A stretch of 64,000 bases of DNA, from contig NZ_VXLC01000001.1 of assembly GCF_008704205.1 (NCBI RefSeq), positions 806,001 to 870,000 on the forward strand. Reading direction: 5' to 3'. Origin of the DNA: Nocardia colli. GTDB taxonomy: Bacteria; Actinomycetota; Actinomycetes; Mycobacteriales; Mycobacteriaceae. Both the position numbers and the translations under genes were made by a program. Below, one piece after another: positions 25,360 to 33,602 of this stretch (position 1 is the stretch's first letter; every line of letters starts with the position of its first letter). Below the pieces are notes generated by a model that saw only the letters and a list, made by a program, of their open reading frames with translations, was not told the DNA's origin and ran no database searches.

Positions 25360-25749
25360 ATGCGCAGCAGAATCATCGGCCGTCGCAAGCGGCGCAAGGC
25401 AACTCGGGCGCTCGCGGCGGGCCCGCCGCCGGAGCACCCCGTAGTGATCACCGCGCGGACCCCGGACAGCCTGCGCGCGCGGGCATTCGGGCTCGGGCTG
25501 GCCGGAACCGGGGCGGCCCATTTCACCGCGCCGCGCGCCTTCGACCCGCTGACCGCCCGGGCCTTCCCCCGCGCCACCCGGCGCTGGACCTACCGCAACG
25601 GATTCACCGAGATGGTGCTGGGACTGGCGATCACCTTCCGGCGCAGCCGGCCGATCGGCTCGGTCGGTTTCATCGCCTACCTCGCGTTCCTCGCGGCGCG
25701 CTTCTCCGGTGCCCGGCCGGCCGAAGAATCCGGAGCGAGCGGCTGGTAG
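25360..25749 (+). CDS. Small conserved membrane protein (DoxX-like)
   Basis: Protein of 129 aa after a GAGGAGACACC ribosome site, 19 bp downstream of the BVMO, so very probably co-transcribed. The basic N-terminus (RRKRRK) is followed by LGLAGTGAAHFTAPRAFDPL and RRWTYRNGFTEMVLGLAI, the pattern of small DoxX-like actinobacterial membrane proteins, and a last hydrophobic helix. Assignment is by pattern only. A role next to a membrane-associated monooxygenase is plausible but unproven. Confidence 0.65.
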   Translation: MRSRIIGRRKRRKATRALAAGPPPEHPVVITARTPDSLRARAFGLGLAGTGAAHFTAPRAFDPLTARAFPRATRRWTYRNGFTEMVLGLAITFRRSRPIGSVGFIAYLAFLAARFSGARPAEESGASGW

Positions 25750-25881
25750 TCACACCGAACCTCCCGACCTGACCGTTCGCACCTCCGCCCGGCACTCCGC
25801 GCACAAAACGAACACCACCTGTGCGGGGTGGTAACCGGGCAATATGATCGCCAGAGGTGCGACCGGGAGGGAGTGAGTGGT

Positions 25882-26673
25882 GTGACAACCGAGTCGGTAC
25901 TGGAGGCGCAGGCGCGGCCGGAGCGGTTCGCCGACCTGTTCGCCCACCGGCGGTGGATCCGCCGCAGTCAGCCGTTCCCGCACGTGTATGCCCGGGATGT
26001 GTTCGTGCCCGAGTACTACCAGCGGATGACCGACGACCTGGCGCGGGTGCAGCGCGACCGGCCGGAATTGTTCGGGCAGGTGGCGACGAACTACAGCGCC
26101 GTCGGCGTCCGGCTCGCCGACGTGGCGGACACCGCGCTCTCCGTCTTCACCTCCCGCGAATGGCACGACCTGATCACCGGGGTCGCGGGCGTCACCGGGA
26201 CCGGCGACATCGAGGGCTCGGTGCATCATCACGCGCCGGGCGCCCCGTACGGGTGGCCGCACAACGATCTCAATCCCGCGTGGTTCCCCGGCGACCCGCC
26301 CGGACCCGGCGAGGTCCGGCTGCCGGACGGCACGGTGGACACCAAAACCGGGGCGCGCGCCGACGGCGTGGTCGCCCGCGAGTCGATCCGCGCGGTGGCG
26401 GTGCTGTTCTATTTCGGCAACCCCGGCTGGCAGCCGGGCGACGGCGGCGAGACGGCGCTCTACGACAACATCGCGGAGGGCGAGAAGCTGCCGGACCTCA
26501 CCTTGGTTCCGCCGCTGGACAATTCGCTCATCATGTTCGAGGTGACGCCGCGCACCTGGCACACCTTCGCCGGCGGCAACACCAAGGACCGCAACAGCGT
26601 GGTCATGTGGGCGCACCGGACCAAGGACGAGGCGCTCGAGCGTTGGGGAGGGGATCGCATTGTCTACTGGTGA
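25882..26673 (+). CDS. 2-oxoglutarate/Fe(II)-dependent oxygenase
   Basis: Protein of about 263 aa. The iron triad is visible: HxD in WPHNDLNPAW and the distal His in RTWHTFAGG, followed by NSVVMWAHRT carrying the 2-oxoglutarate-binding Arg. HHHAPGAPYGW precedes the HxD motif. It belongs to the prolyl-4-hydroxylase-like 2OG oxygenases; substrate unknown. Several GTGs are possible; GTG 25882 (VTTESVLEAQ) has the best spacing from GGGAGGG. The end overlaps the following SDR by 14 nt, so the two enzymes probably act in sequence, hydroxylation then alcohol oxidation. Confidence 0.8.
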   Translation: MTTESVLEAQARPERFADLFAHRRWIRRSQPFPHVYARDVFVPEYYQRMTDDLARVQRDRPELFGQVATNYSAVGVRLADVADTALSVFTSREWHDLITGVAGVTGTGDIEGSVHHHAPGAPYGWPHNDLNPAWFPGDPPGPGEVRLPDGTVDTKTGARADGVVARESIRAVAVLFYFGNPGWQPGDGGETALYDNIAEGEKLPDLTLVPPLDNSLIMFEVTPRTWHTFAGGNTKDRNSVVMWAHRTKDEALERWGGDRIVYW

Positions 26674-27433
26674 ACGCCGGGTCTGCCTGATCACGGGCGC
26701 GGGCGGAACGCTCGGCAACGTGTTCTGCCGCTCCTACTACACCGACTACGACATCGTCGCGGTCTGCCGCACCCGCACGCCCGCGGTGCCGTCGCAGCTG
26801 GAGTGGTTCGTCGATCCGCTCGACCCGGAAAAGCCGGTGCCGGAAAACAATTCGCGGGTCTTCGTGATCCGCGCCGATCTCACCGCACCGGGCGAGGTGG
26901 AGCGGGTGGTCGACCTCGCGCTGGCCCGGTTCGGAAAGGTCGATCTGCTGGTCAACAATGCCGCGCACGTTCAGCTGCAACCGCGCGGCATCGTCGACGG
27001 TGACGGTGCGCTGGAGCAGTTCGATCCGCATTTCACGCTGAATGTCGCCGTGCCGCTGCGGTTTTCGGCGCGACTGGCGCAGCGGTTCTGGGTGCACAAC
27101 GGCGTGCAGAATCGCGCGGCGAACCGCAACATCGTCAACGTCTCCAGCATCTCCGGCTCGGAGGTGTACCCGGGACAGACGCTGTACTCCGCGTCGAAGG
27201 CCGCGCTCAACCAGCTGACCCGCAATACCGCCGACGAGTTCGCCGAGTTCGGGGTGCGCGCGAATGCCATTGCGCCGACCAGCTTTCCGGCGCTGGTGTC
27301 CACCGAACAGGTGGCGCAGGCGATCGTCGAGCTCGACGGCAACGACTTCACCGGCGGCGTGTTCGGCGTCGGGCCGGAGCCGAGCGCGGCGGACAACGCC
27401 CACCACGATCGGTTCGCCGAGGCCGACCGCTAG
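26660..27433 (+). CDS. Short-chain dehydrogenase/reductase (SDR)
   Basis: Protein of 257 aa with a TTG start 8 nt after GGGGAGGGG. TGAGGTLG, NNAA and SS plus YSASK are present. A longer than usual loop after beta-2 (TPAVPSQLEWFVDPLDPEKP) inserts about 20 residues, and the active-site region is preceded by NRAANRNIVNVSS. The 14-nt overlap with the 2OG oxygenase gene indicates coupling. It converges on the SDR at 27434-28270 with stop codons adjoining. Confidence 0.8.
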   Translation: MSTGERRVCLITGAGGTLGNVFCRSYYTDYDIVAVCRTRTPAVPSQLEWFVDPLDPEKPVPENNSRVFVIRADLTAPGEVERVVDLALARFGKVDLLVNNAAHVQLQPRGIVDGDGALEQFDPHFTLNVAVPLRFSARLAQRFWVHNGVQNRAANRNIVNVSSISGSEVYPGQTLYSASKAALNQLTRNTADEFAEFGVRANAIAPTSFPALVSTEQVAQAIVELDGNDFTGGVFGVGPEPSAADNAHHDRFAEADR

Positions 27434-28270
27434 CTACCCGGTGACCCGCTCGGACAGCTCCCACAATTGTTGCGCGAGAGCGGGATCCACCGCCTGCTTG
27501 TTGCTCGGCGGCTCCAGCTTGAACCGGTGGAAGTACAGTCCGTTGATCTCCTCCGGCGTGGTCGCCAAGTGCACCAACGGTTCCGAACCCTGGTCCGGTC
27601 GGAGGAAGAACGGCTTGGCCAGCGGCGACCGGATGAGCCCGCCGAGGCCGAGCGGAGCGTGGTCGTACACGTGGGTGGCGACCGCACCCGGATGGAAGGC
27701 GGCGGTGACCAATCCGGTGCCCTCGGTGCGGCGCGCGAGTTCCCTGGTGAACACGATGTTCGCCAGCTTCGACGCCGCGTAGGCACCCATCTGGTTGAAC
27801 GAACCCGTGGTCGCGTTGGCGGTGTCCAGGTTCAGCTTGGCCATCCGGTAGGTCGTGCTCGCCGTGTTGATCACCCTGGCCCGCGACTGCACGAGCCGGT
27901 CGAGCAGCAGGGTGGTCAGCAGGAACGGCGCGAGGTGGTTGACCTGGAAGGTCAGCTCGTTGCCGTCGTCGGTCGCGGTGCGCTTGGGCCAGGAGCCACC
28001 CGCGTTGTTGGCGAGCACGTCGATGCGCGGATAGCGGTCGAGCAGTTGAGCGGCGAGCTTGCGCACCTCGTCGAAGCGGGCGAAGTCGGCGACGAACGGC
28101 TCGGCGCCCGCCTCGGCCGCCACCGCCGCCGTCCGTTCCGGCGATCGGCCGACCACCGCGACGGTGGCCCCGCGCGCGACCAACGTCGCGGCCGCCTCGG
28201 CGCCGATGCCGGAGCTCGCGCCGGTCACCACCACGGTTTTCCCGGTCAGATCCTGGGCCTGCACAGCCAT
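27434..28270 (-). CDS. Short-chain dehydrogenase/reductase (retinol-dehydrogenase-like SDR)
   Basis: Protein of 278 aa: TGASSGIG (18-25), NNAG, a Ser in NTASTTYRMAKL, and YAASKLANI as catalytic Tyr/Lys. GRSPERT after beta-2 suggests NADP(H). The FHPGAVATH segment is typical of the protochlorophyllide-reductase/retinol-dehydrogenase-like branch. AGGAGG precedes ATG 28270. Single gene, substrate unknown. Confidence 0.85.
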   Translation of the reverse strand: MAVQAQDLTGKTVVVTGASSGIGAEAAATLVARGATVAVVGRSPERTAAVAAEAGAEPFVADFARFDEVRKLAAQLLDRYPRIDVLANNAGGSWPKRTATDDGNELTFQVNHLAPFLLTTLLLDRLVQSRARVINTASTTYRMAKLNLDTANATTGSFNQMGAYAASKLANIVFTRELARRTEGTGLVTAAFHPGAVATHVYDHAPLGLGGLIRSPLAKPFFLRPDQGSEPLVHLATTPEEINGLYFHRFKLEPPSNKQAVDPALAQQLWELSERVTG

Positions 28271-28353
28271 CCTGCCTCCTGAAACGTCGGTCTAGCTGAC
28301 CTGATCGTGTTCGGCGCGGGCGGATTCGGCAAGGCGGCCGCGCATATTGGTGC

Positions 28354-29214
28354 TCAAGCAGCGGCGGCCGCGAAGTGCGTGGCGATCTCGTCGGTGGTGG
28401 TCAGCCACACGCCGGGATGGTTCACGACATACTCCAGGGCCTGATCCAGATACTTGGCCCGGAACGCCTGCCCGATGACGAACGGGTGCAGCGCGAGCGC
28501 GAGCACCCGGCCGCTGTCGGCCGACTCCGCATACAGCTGATCGAGCTGGTCCTTGACGATCTGGACGAAGTCGGGACCGTTGGTGCCCTTGCCGAGGAAC
28601 AGCGTGTTGTCGTTCAGCTCGACCGTGTACGGCACGCTCAGCATCCCCGGCACATTCAACGGATACGGCTGGTCGTCGTTGGTCCAGTCGAGCACGTAGC
28701 TCAGACCGAGTTCAGCCAGCAGCGCCGGGGTGTTGAACGTTTCGGTGAGCGCCGGCCCCATCCAGCCGTGCGGCCGCCGACCGGTGGCCCGCTCGATGGT
28801 CTCGACCACTTCGGTGAGGTACGCACGTTCCTGCTCGATCGACATGTCGGCCTGGAAGATCGAGTTGTTCTTGCCGTGCGCCAGCCAGGCCCAGTCCCGC
28901 TTCAGGCCCGCCGCGATGATCTGCGGATTGTGCTCGACCACATCGGAATTGAGCAGCGCGCTGGCCCGGATGCCGTGCCGGTCCAGGATTTCGGTCAGCC
29001 GCCAGATGCCGACGCGCGGGCCGTAATCGCGCCAGCCGTAATTCAACGGATCCGGCGCGAGGCCGGCGGTGCCGGGGAAGATGCTGGTCGACGGCTGATC
29101 CACCTGATAGTGCTCGACGTTGAGGCCGACATAGAAGGCGACCCGCGCGCCGCCGGGCCACTGAATCGGCGCGCGTTCGGTGATCGGGCTGTAGTCGTAG
29201 AGCTCGTTGTCCAT
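28354..29214 (-). CDS. Polysaccharide deacetylase family protein (PuuE/allantoinase-like)
   Basis: Protein of 286 aa. DYSPITERAPIQWPGGARVAF is the N-terminal signature of the PuuE-like branch of NodB-fold deacetylases. ASALLNSDVV holds the motif 1 Asp, GWMGPALTET is the central loop, DWTNDDQPY is motif 3 and LALHPFVIGQAFRAKYL is the C-terminal His motif. Members act on allantoin or other small amides as well as sugars; substrate unknown. ATG 29214 is preferred because the frame further upstream (TTG 29253) would run through an inverted repeat. Confidence 0.75.
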   Translation of the reverse strand: MDNELYDYSPITERAPIQWPGGARVAFYVGLNVEHYQVDQPSTSIFPGTAGLAPDPLNYGWRDYGPRVGIWRLTEILDRHGIRASALLNSDVVEHNPQIIAAGLKRDWAWLAHGKNNSIFQADMSIEQERAYLTEVVETIERATGRRPHGWMGPALTETFNTPALLAELGLSYVLDWTNDDQPYPLNVPGMLSVPYTVELNDNTLFLGKGTNGPDFVQIVKDQLDQLYAESADSGRVLALALHPFVIGQAFRAKYLDQALEYVVNHPGVWLTTTDEIATHFAAAAA

Positions 29215-29232
29215 GCCGTCGATTCTCGAACT

Positions 29233-29246
29233 TGACACCAATGTCA
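29233..29246. promoter_or_regulatory. Inverted repeat upstream of the deacetylase gene
   Basis: TGACACCAATGTCA has 5-bp arms TGACA/TGTCA around CCAA. It lies 19 bp upstream of the deacetylase ATG on the minus strand and could be an operator or part of its promoter. Not found elsewhere in the window. Confidence 0.3.
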
Positions 29247-29419
29247 GATTCAACCCGCGCGCGGGTGAGATAGCGCACAGGGCCGCGGCCCCGCCGACAT
29301 TTGGCCGAGGCGGACGCGGCGTGTTGGTGTGTATCGTCCACGCCGGTCTCCTGCATACTCACCGAAAGGGTGAGCGAGGGTGGCCGACGCAGCTCCAACT
29401 CGATCCGAAAGTGCCGAAC

Positions 29420-31792
29420 ATGCGAGTCGACGGGCGGGATATCCCGGTAACAGGGAACCTGCTACAGCCGCTATTCCGGCGGACGAGTGACATCATCCGC
29501 GTCGTGCTGGCCGCGGTATGGGTGGCGATTGTCGTCGCGGCGTCGGTGATCACCCGGCCGGAATGGCTTGCGCTGGAACGTTCGGTGTCCAATATCGTCG
29601 GGTTCCTGAATCCCGACCAATCGAACCTGGTCTATCTCGTCTACGGCATGGCGATCCTGGCATTGCCGTTCGCCATTCTGCTCGAGCTGATCATCGGCAG
29701 ACAGTGGAAACTGCTCGCGGGCTACGCGGCGGCCGGCCTGACCGCGGGACTGCTGCTCTCCATCACCGGCACCGGCCTCTCGGCCCCGAAATGGCATCTG
29801 CAGGTGCCGGATCGACTCGATACCTTCCTCTCCCAATTCCTGGACGACCCGCGCTGGATCGCGATGCTGGCGGCCGTGCTGACGGTGTCCAGCCCGTGGC
29901 TGCCCAACCGCCCGCGGCGGTACCTGTGGTTCCTGCTGCTGGCCTTCGCGCCGATCCACCTGGTGGTCAGCACGGTGGTGCCGGCCCGGGCGATGTTCGG
30001 ACTGGCCGTCGGCTGGCTGGTCGGCGCGGTCATCGTGCTCGTGGTCGGCACGCCCGCGCTGGAGGTGCCGCTCGACGCCGCGGTGCGGGTGCTGGCCAAA
30101 CGCGGGCACACGGTCACTCGATTCACCGTGGTGCATCCGGCCGGGCGCGGCCCGCTGGTGCTGGCCGCCGCCATCGACGGACCCGAACGCGGGCTGGTCA
30201 TCGAGATGTACGGCAAGAACCAGCGCAGCTTCGGCGCGCTGCGCCAGCTGTGGCGCTGGCTCACCTTCCGCGCCAGTGAAACCGCGGCCATCCACGGCTC
30301 CATGCATCGCGCGGTCGAGCACCGCGCGCTGATGGCCCTCGCGATCGGCGACCTCGGCCTGGCCAGCAGCACGCCGGTGGCCGTCGCCGCGCTGGACCGC
30401 GGCTGGATGCTGCACGCGCACACCATGCCCAAGGGCACCCGGCTCAGCGAGGCGCCGGTCGAGCAGCTGGCCGGGGTGTGGAAATCGCTCGACGAGCTGC
30501 ACCAGGGCCAGATCTCGCACGGGGACCTGCGCCCGACCGAGATCCGGATCGACAACGGCACCACCCGGTTCGGCGGCTTCGCCAGCGCCGAATACGGCGC
30601 CTCGGTCAAGCAGCAGCAGTCCGACATCGCGCAGCTGCTGGTGTCGACGACCGCGATCTTCGGCAAGGAACCCGCGGTCAGCGCGGCCATCAAGACCCTC
30701 GGCGAACAGCCGGTGCTCGCCGCCGCGAGCCGATTGACCAAGTCCGCCATGCCCGCCGGGCTGCGCAAGACGGTGCCGGACTGGAAGGGCGCCATGTCCG
30801 CGGCGCGCGACGAGGTGCGCAAGCAGACCGGGCAGGACCGGATCCAGGCCGAGCAGATCACCCGCTTCACCCGTAACCAGATCATCCAGCTGGTGCTGCT
30901 GATCGCGCTGGTCTACGTCGCGTACCCGTTCATCAGCGCGGTGCCGACCTTCTTCACCCAGCTCAAGACCGCCAACTGGTGGTGGGCGCTGCTCGGGCTC
31001 GCGGTCTCCTGCCTGACCTATGTCGGCGCGGCCGCGGCGCTGTGGGCCTGCGCGTCCGGCGCGGTGAGTTTCAAGAACCTGGTGATCATGCAGATCGCCA
31101 ACACCTTCGCCGCGACCACCACGCCGGCCAGGGTCGGCGGGCTCGCGCTCAGCGTGCGCTTCCTGCAGAAGGGCGGCGTCGGCACGGTGCGCGCCACCGC
31201 GGCGGTGGCGCTGCAACAGGCGGTGCAGGTGATCACCCACCTGTGCCTGCTCGCCGTGTTCAGTGTCGCGGCGGGCACCTCCGCGGACCTGTCGCACTTC
31301 GTCCCGGATGCCACGGTGCTGTATCTGATCGCCGGGGTCGGCGTCGGCATCATCGGTACCTTCATGTTCGTGCCGAAACTGCGGCACTGGCTGAACAATT
31401 CGGTGCGCCCGCAATTGCAGGAGGTGCTCGGCGAGCTGGCCGATCTGGCGCGCGATCCGAAGCGTTTCTCGGTGATCATTCTCGGCTGCGCCGCGATCAC
31501 CCTCGGCATGGCCGGGGCACTGTGGGCCAGCGTGGAGGCCTTCGGCGGCGGCACCACGTTCGTCACCGTCACCATCGTCACCATGATCGGCGGCACGCTG
31601 GCCTCGGCGGCGCCCACCCCCGGCGGCGTCGGCGCCGTCGAGGCCGCGCTGATCGGCGGCCTCGGCGCGTTCAACGTGCCGCTGGATATCGCGGTCCCGT
31701 CGGTGCTGCTCTACCGCGTGCTCACCTGCTGGCTGCCGGTCCTGTGCGGCTGGTTCACCATGCGCTGGATGGCCGCGAAGGACATGATCTAG
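29420..31792 (+). CDS. Flippase-like (UPF0104/MprF-N type) membrane protein with embedded kinase-like domain
   Basis: Protein of 790 aa starting MRVDGRDIPVTGNLLQPL. The N-terminal third has about six membrane helices (20-210). The middle (about 230-450) reads like a protein-kinase-fold domain: an IEMYGKN lysine strand, VEHRALMALA, the catalytic-loop-like HGDLRPTEIRID (His367) and a DIAQLL helix, but the DFG position is GGFAS, so activity is doubtful. The C-terminal third (about 480-790) is a flippase-like domain with TTTPARVGGLALSVRFL and SAAPTPGGVGAVEAAL, as in MprF N-domains and UPF0104 proteins. It probably moves a lipid or lipid-linked sugar across the membrane. Confidence 0.8.
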   Translation: MRVDGRDIPVTGNLLQPLFRRTSDIIRVVLAAVWVAIVVAASVITRPEWLALERSVSNIVGFLNPDQSNLVYLVYGMAILALPFAILLELIIGRQWKLLAGYAAAGLTAGLLLSITGTGLSAPKWHLQVPDRLDTFLSQFLDDPRWIAMLAAVLTVSSPWLPNRPRRYLWFLLLAFAPIHLVVSTVVPARAMFGLAVGWLVGAVIVLVVGTPALEVPLDAAVRVLAKRGHTVTRFTVVHPAGRGPLVLAAAIDGPERGLVIEMYGKNQRSFGALRQLWRWLTFRASETAAIHGSMHRAVEHRALMALAIGDLGLASSTPVAVAALDRGWMLHAHTMPKGTRLSEAPVEQLAGVWKSLDELHQGQISHGDLRPTEIRIDNGTTRFGGFASAEYGASVKQQQSDIAQLLVSTTAIFGKEPAVSAAIKTLGEQPVLAAASRLTKSAMPAGLRKTVPDWKGAMSAARDEVRKQTGQDRIQAEQITRFTRNQIIQLVLLIALVYVAYPFISAVPTFFTQLKTANWWWALLGLAVSCLTYVGAAAALWACASGAVSFKNLVIMQIANTFAATTTPARVGGLALSVRFLQKGGVGTVRATAAVALQQAVQVITHLCLLAVFSVAAGTSADLSHFVPDATVLYLIAGVGVGIIGTFMFVPKLRHWLNNSVRPQLQEVLGELADLARDPKRFSVIILGCAAITLGMAGALWASVEAFGGGTTFVTVTIVTMIGGTLASAAPTPGGVGAVEAALIGGLGAFNVPLDIAVPSVLLYRVLTCWLPVLCGWFTMRWMAAKDMI

Positions 31793-32505
31793 CCACGGAT
31801 TTCCTTGGTGGCGAGCAGAACTCCGGTCGAAGGCCGCACCGCGCTGAATGTCACCGCACCGAATCCGGCCGCGTGCAACATGTCCCGATAACGGCGAATG
31901 TCGACCGCCGCCAACGGATCCGCGGCATGGCCCGGCCCCGTCTCATCGGGTGCCCGGCGCGCGGCGACGCGGGCCATGATCCGGACCACGGCGGGCAATA
32001 TCCGACCCGTCGGATGCGTATCGGCGAGCAGCAACGTGCCGCCGGGGCGCAGTATCCGGAACATCTGCGCGATGGCCGCGTGCCGTTGCGCCTCCGGGAT
32101 ATGGTGCATGGCAAAGGTGGAGGCAACCACATCGAAGGTTGCATCGGGCAGTGGCAGCGTCTGGGCGGCGCCCAGTTCGAATCGACAATTCGTCACAGTA
32201 TTGGAATGTTCGGTCGCGTAGTCGATCATTTCCATGGCCGGATCGATGCCGATGACACTGCCGTCGGGACCTACTCGGGCCGCCAGTTTTCGGGCGAGAT
32301 CGCCTGGTCCGCAACCGATGTCGGCGATGCGATGGCCTGGTGCCGCACCACTGAGTGCGACCAGGCGAAGGTTGAGCCGAGCGCCGCGGCCGAGCAGAAA
32401 TAGGGCCTTGAAAGCGCGGTAACTCCGAGGCTTGGTAAGCAGAACACCGGTTTCGGTGTCATTGTGGCCCTGTCGAATGGAAGACTGGGGTGCGTTTTTG
32501 GTCAT
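31789..32505 (-). CDS. Class I SAM-dependent methyltransferase (UbiE/Methyltransf_11 type)
   Basis: Protein of 238 aa starting MTKNAPQSSIRQ. Motif I IADIGCGPGDLA (about 57-68), GIDPAMEMIDYA, the VVASTFAMHHIP block and LRPGGTLLLADTHP identify the fold. The substrate is not evident; hydrophobic small molecules are usual. It is divergent from the TetR gene at 32605, with an imperfect inverted repeat between them, so it is a likely target of that regulator. The stop overlaps the stop codon of the convergent flippase gene. Confidence 0.8.
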   Translation of the reverse strand: MTKNAPQSSIRQGHNDTETGVLLTKPRSYRAFKALFLLGRGARLNLRLVALSGAAPGHRIADIGCGPGDLARKLAARVGPDGSVIGIDPAMEMIDYATEHSNTVTNCRFELGAAQTLPLPDATFDVVASTFAMHHIPEAQRHAAIAQMFRILRPGGTLLLADTHPTGRILPAVVRIMARVAARRAPDETGPGHAADPLAAVDIRRYRDMLHAAGFGAVTFSAVRPSTGVLLATKEIRG

Positions 32506-32559
32506 GTGTTCATGGTCGGGAGGGGGCCGCCACTTCGACCAGAGGCAAAACCACGGAAA

Positions 32560-32577
32560 CCGTTCCATTCGGGACGG
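32560..32577. promoter_or_regulatory. Candidate operator of the TetR gene
   Basis: CCGTTCC-ATTC-GGGACGG is an inverted repeat with 7-bp arms and one mismatched pair, in the 99-bp gap between the divergent methyltransferase and TetR genes. Confidence 0.4.
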
Positions 32578-32604
32578 ATTCGCGACATTTGTACGGGAGG
32601 CACA

Positions 32605-33198
32605 TTGTCGTCGGAAGTGAAAAGACTGACGGGCAGCACGGATCGCCGGGTACGGCGGACGAAAAGCCTGCTGCATCGGGCGTTGATCGAACTCATGCTG
32701 GAGCGCGGCTACGACCGAATCTCGGTGCGGGACATACTGCACCGGGCCGATGTCGGACGGTCCACGTTCTACGCGCATTTCCGCGACAAGGACGACCTGC
32801 TGCTGGTGAGCAGCACCGACTATCTGCGCGCCGCGGTGACCGCGCCGGGCGGTGAGGCCGGGGCCGACGCAACGCCGCTCGCCCCGGTGCACACGCTGTT
32901 CCAGCTGGCCGCCGCGAATCCCGAGGTGTACCAGGCGTTGCTGGGTCGCAAGAGCGGCGCGCTGCTGCTGCGGACCACGCGGGAGATGGTCGCCGAGATC
33001 CTCGCCGAACGGCTGACCGAGCTGCTCGACATGGACCAGGCCGAATTCGATTCGACCGTGACGTTCCTGTCCTGGGGTGTGGTCGGCGTGCTCGGCGCGA
33101 TCGCCGACGCGGACCCGCCGCTGCCGCCGACCGAGGCGTATCAGCGACTGGAACAGCTGATCGGACCCGGCCTGTCCGGCCGGGTCCGCGCGAGCTGA
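32605..33198 (+). CDS. TetR-family transcriptional regulator
   Basis: Protein of about 197 aa. The helix-turn-helix is clear: TKSLLHRALIELMLERGYD, ISVRDILHRADVGRSTFYAH and FRDKDDLLL. The C-terminal ligand domain is not assignable. TTG 32605 lies 4 nt after GGGAGG; GTG 32617 in the same frame is an alternative. It probably controls itself and the divergent methyltransferase. Confidence 0.85.
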   Translation: MSSEVKRLTGSTDRRVRRTKSLLHRALIELMLERGYDRISVRDILHRADVGRSTFYAHFRDKDDLLLVSSTDYLRAAVTAPGGEAGADATPLAPVHTLFQLAAANPEVYQALLGRKSGALLLRTTREMVAEILAERLTELLDMDQAEFDSTVTFLSWGVVGVLGAIADADPPLPPTEAYQRLEQLIGPGLSGRVRAS

Positions 33199-33199
33199 C

Positions 33200-33538
33200 T
33201 CAGTTTCCGTATTGCGCGGTCTCCGGGCGCTCGATCAACAGGGTGTGCGCGGGCTGCTCGGCCACCGGACGGTGCCGAACGCCCTTGGGCACCACGAAGA
33301 GTTCACCCGGGCGCAGGACGACCGGATCCTGCCCGTCCAGCTCGATCCGGAACTCGCCGTCCCAGCACAGGAACAGTTCGTCCTCGTCGTGGTGGTGCCA
33401 CGGGAATTCGCCGGCCAGCTGGGCGACGCGCACGACGGTGTCGTTGACGACGGCCAGTTCGCGCTGCTGAAAGGGGCCGGGCAGCCCGGCTACCACGTCC
33501 TGGATCGACACCGGGGCGGCAATTCTTGCTGCTGTCAT
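33200..33538 (-). CDS. Small cupin-domain protein
   Basis: Protein of about 112 aa from ATG 33538. Single cupin domain with metal motif 1 WHHHDEDELFLCWDGEF and motif 2 RPGELFVVPKGVRHRP, so a bound divalent metal is likely. Role unknown; such proteins are often small dioxygenases or sensors. No Shine-Dalgarno is seen, so translation may be leaderless. It is divergent from the MocR regulator starting 65 bp away, which probably controls it. Confidence 0.8.
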   Translation of the reverse strand: MTAARIAAPVSIQDVVAGLPGPFQQRELAVVNDTVVRVAQLAGEFPWHHHDEDELFLCWDGEFRIELDGQDPVVLRPGELFVVPKGVRHRPVAEQPAHTLLIERPETAQYGN

Positions 33539-33602
33539 GGCAGTAATCGTCGAACGGTCCAGGTCGCCGAACCATGGCCAATCGGGCAGAATTGGTTTGG
33601 CT

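Noticed and set aside
29471..31414. 647-codon open frame antisense to the flippase gene
   Set aside because: Composition is atypical and it overlaps clear membrane helices and flippase motifs on the plus strand.
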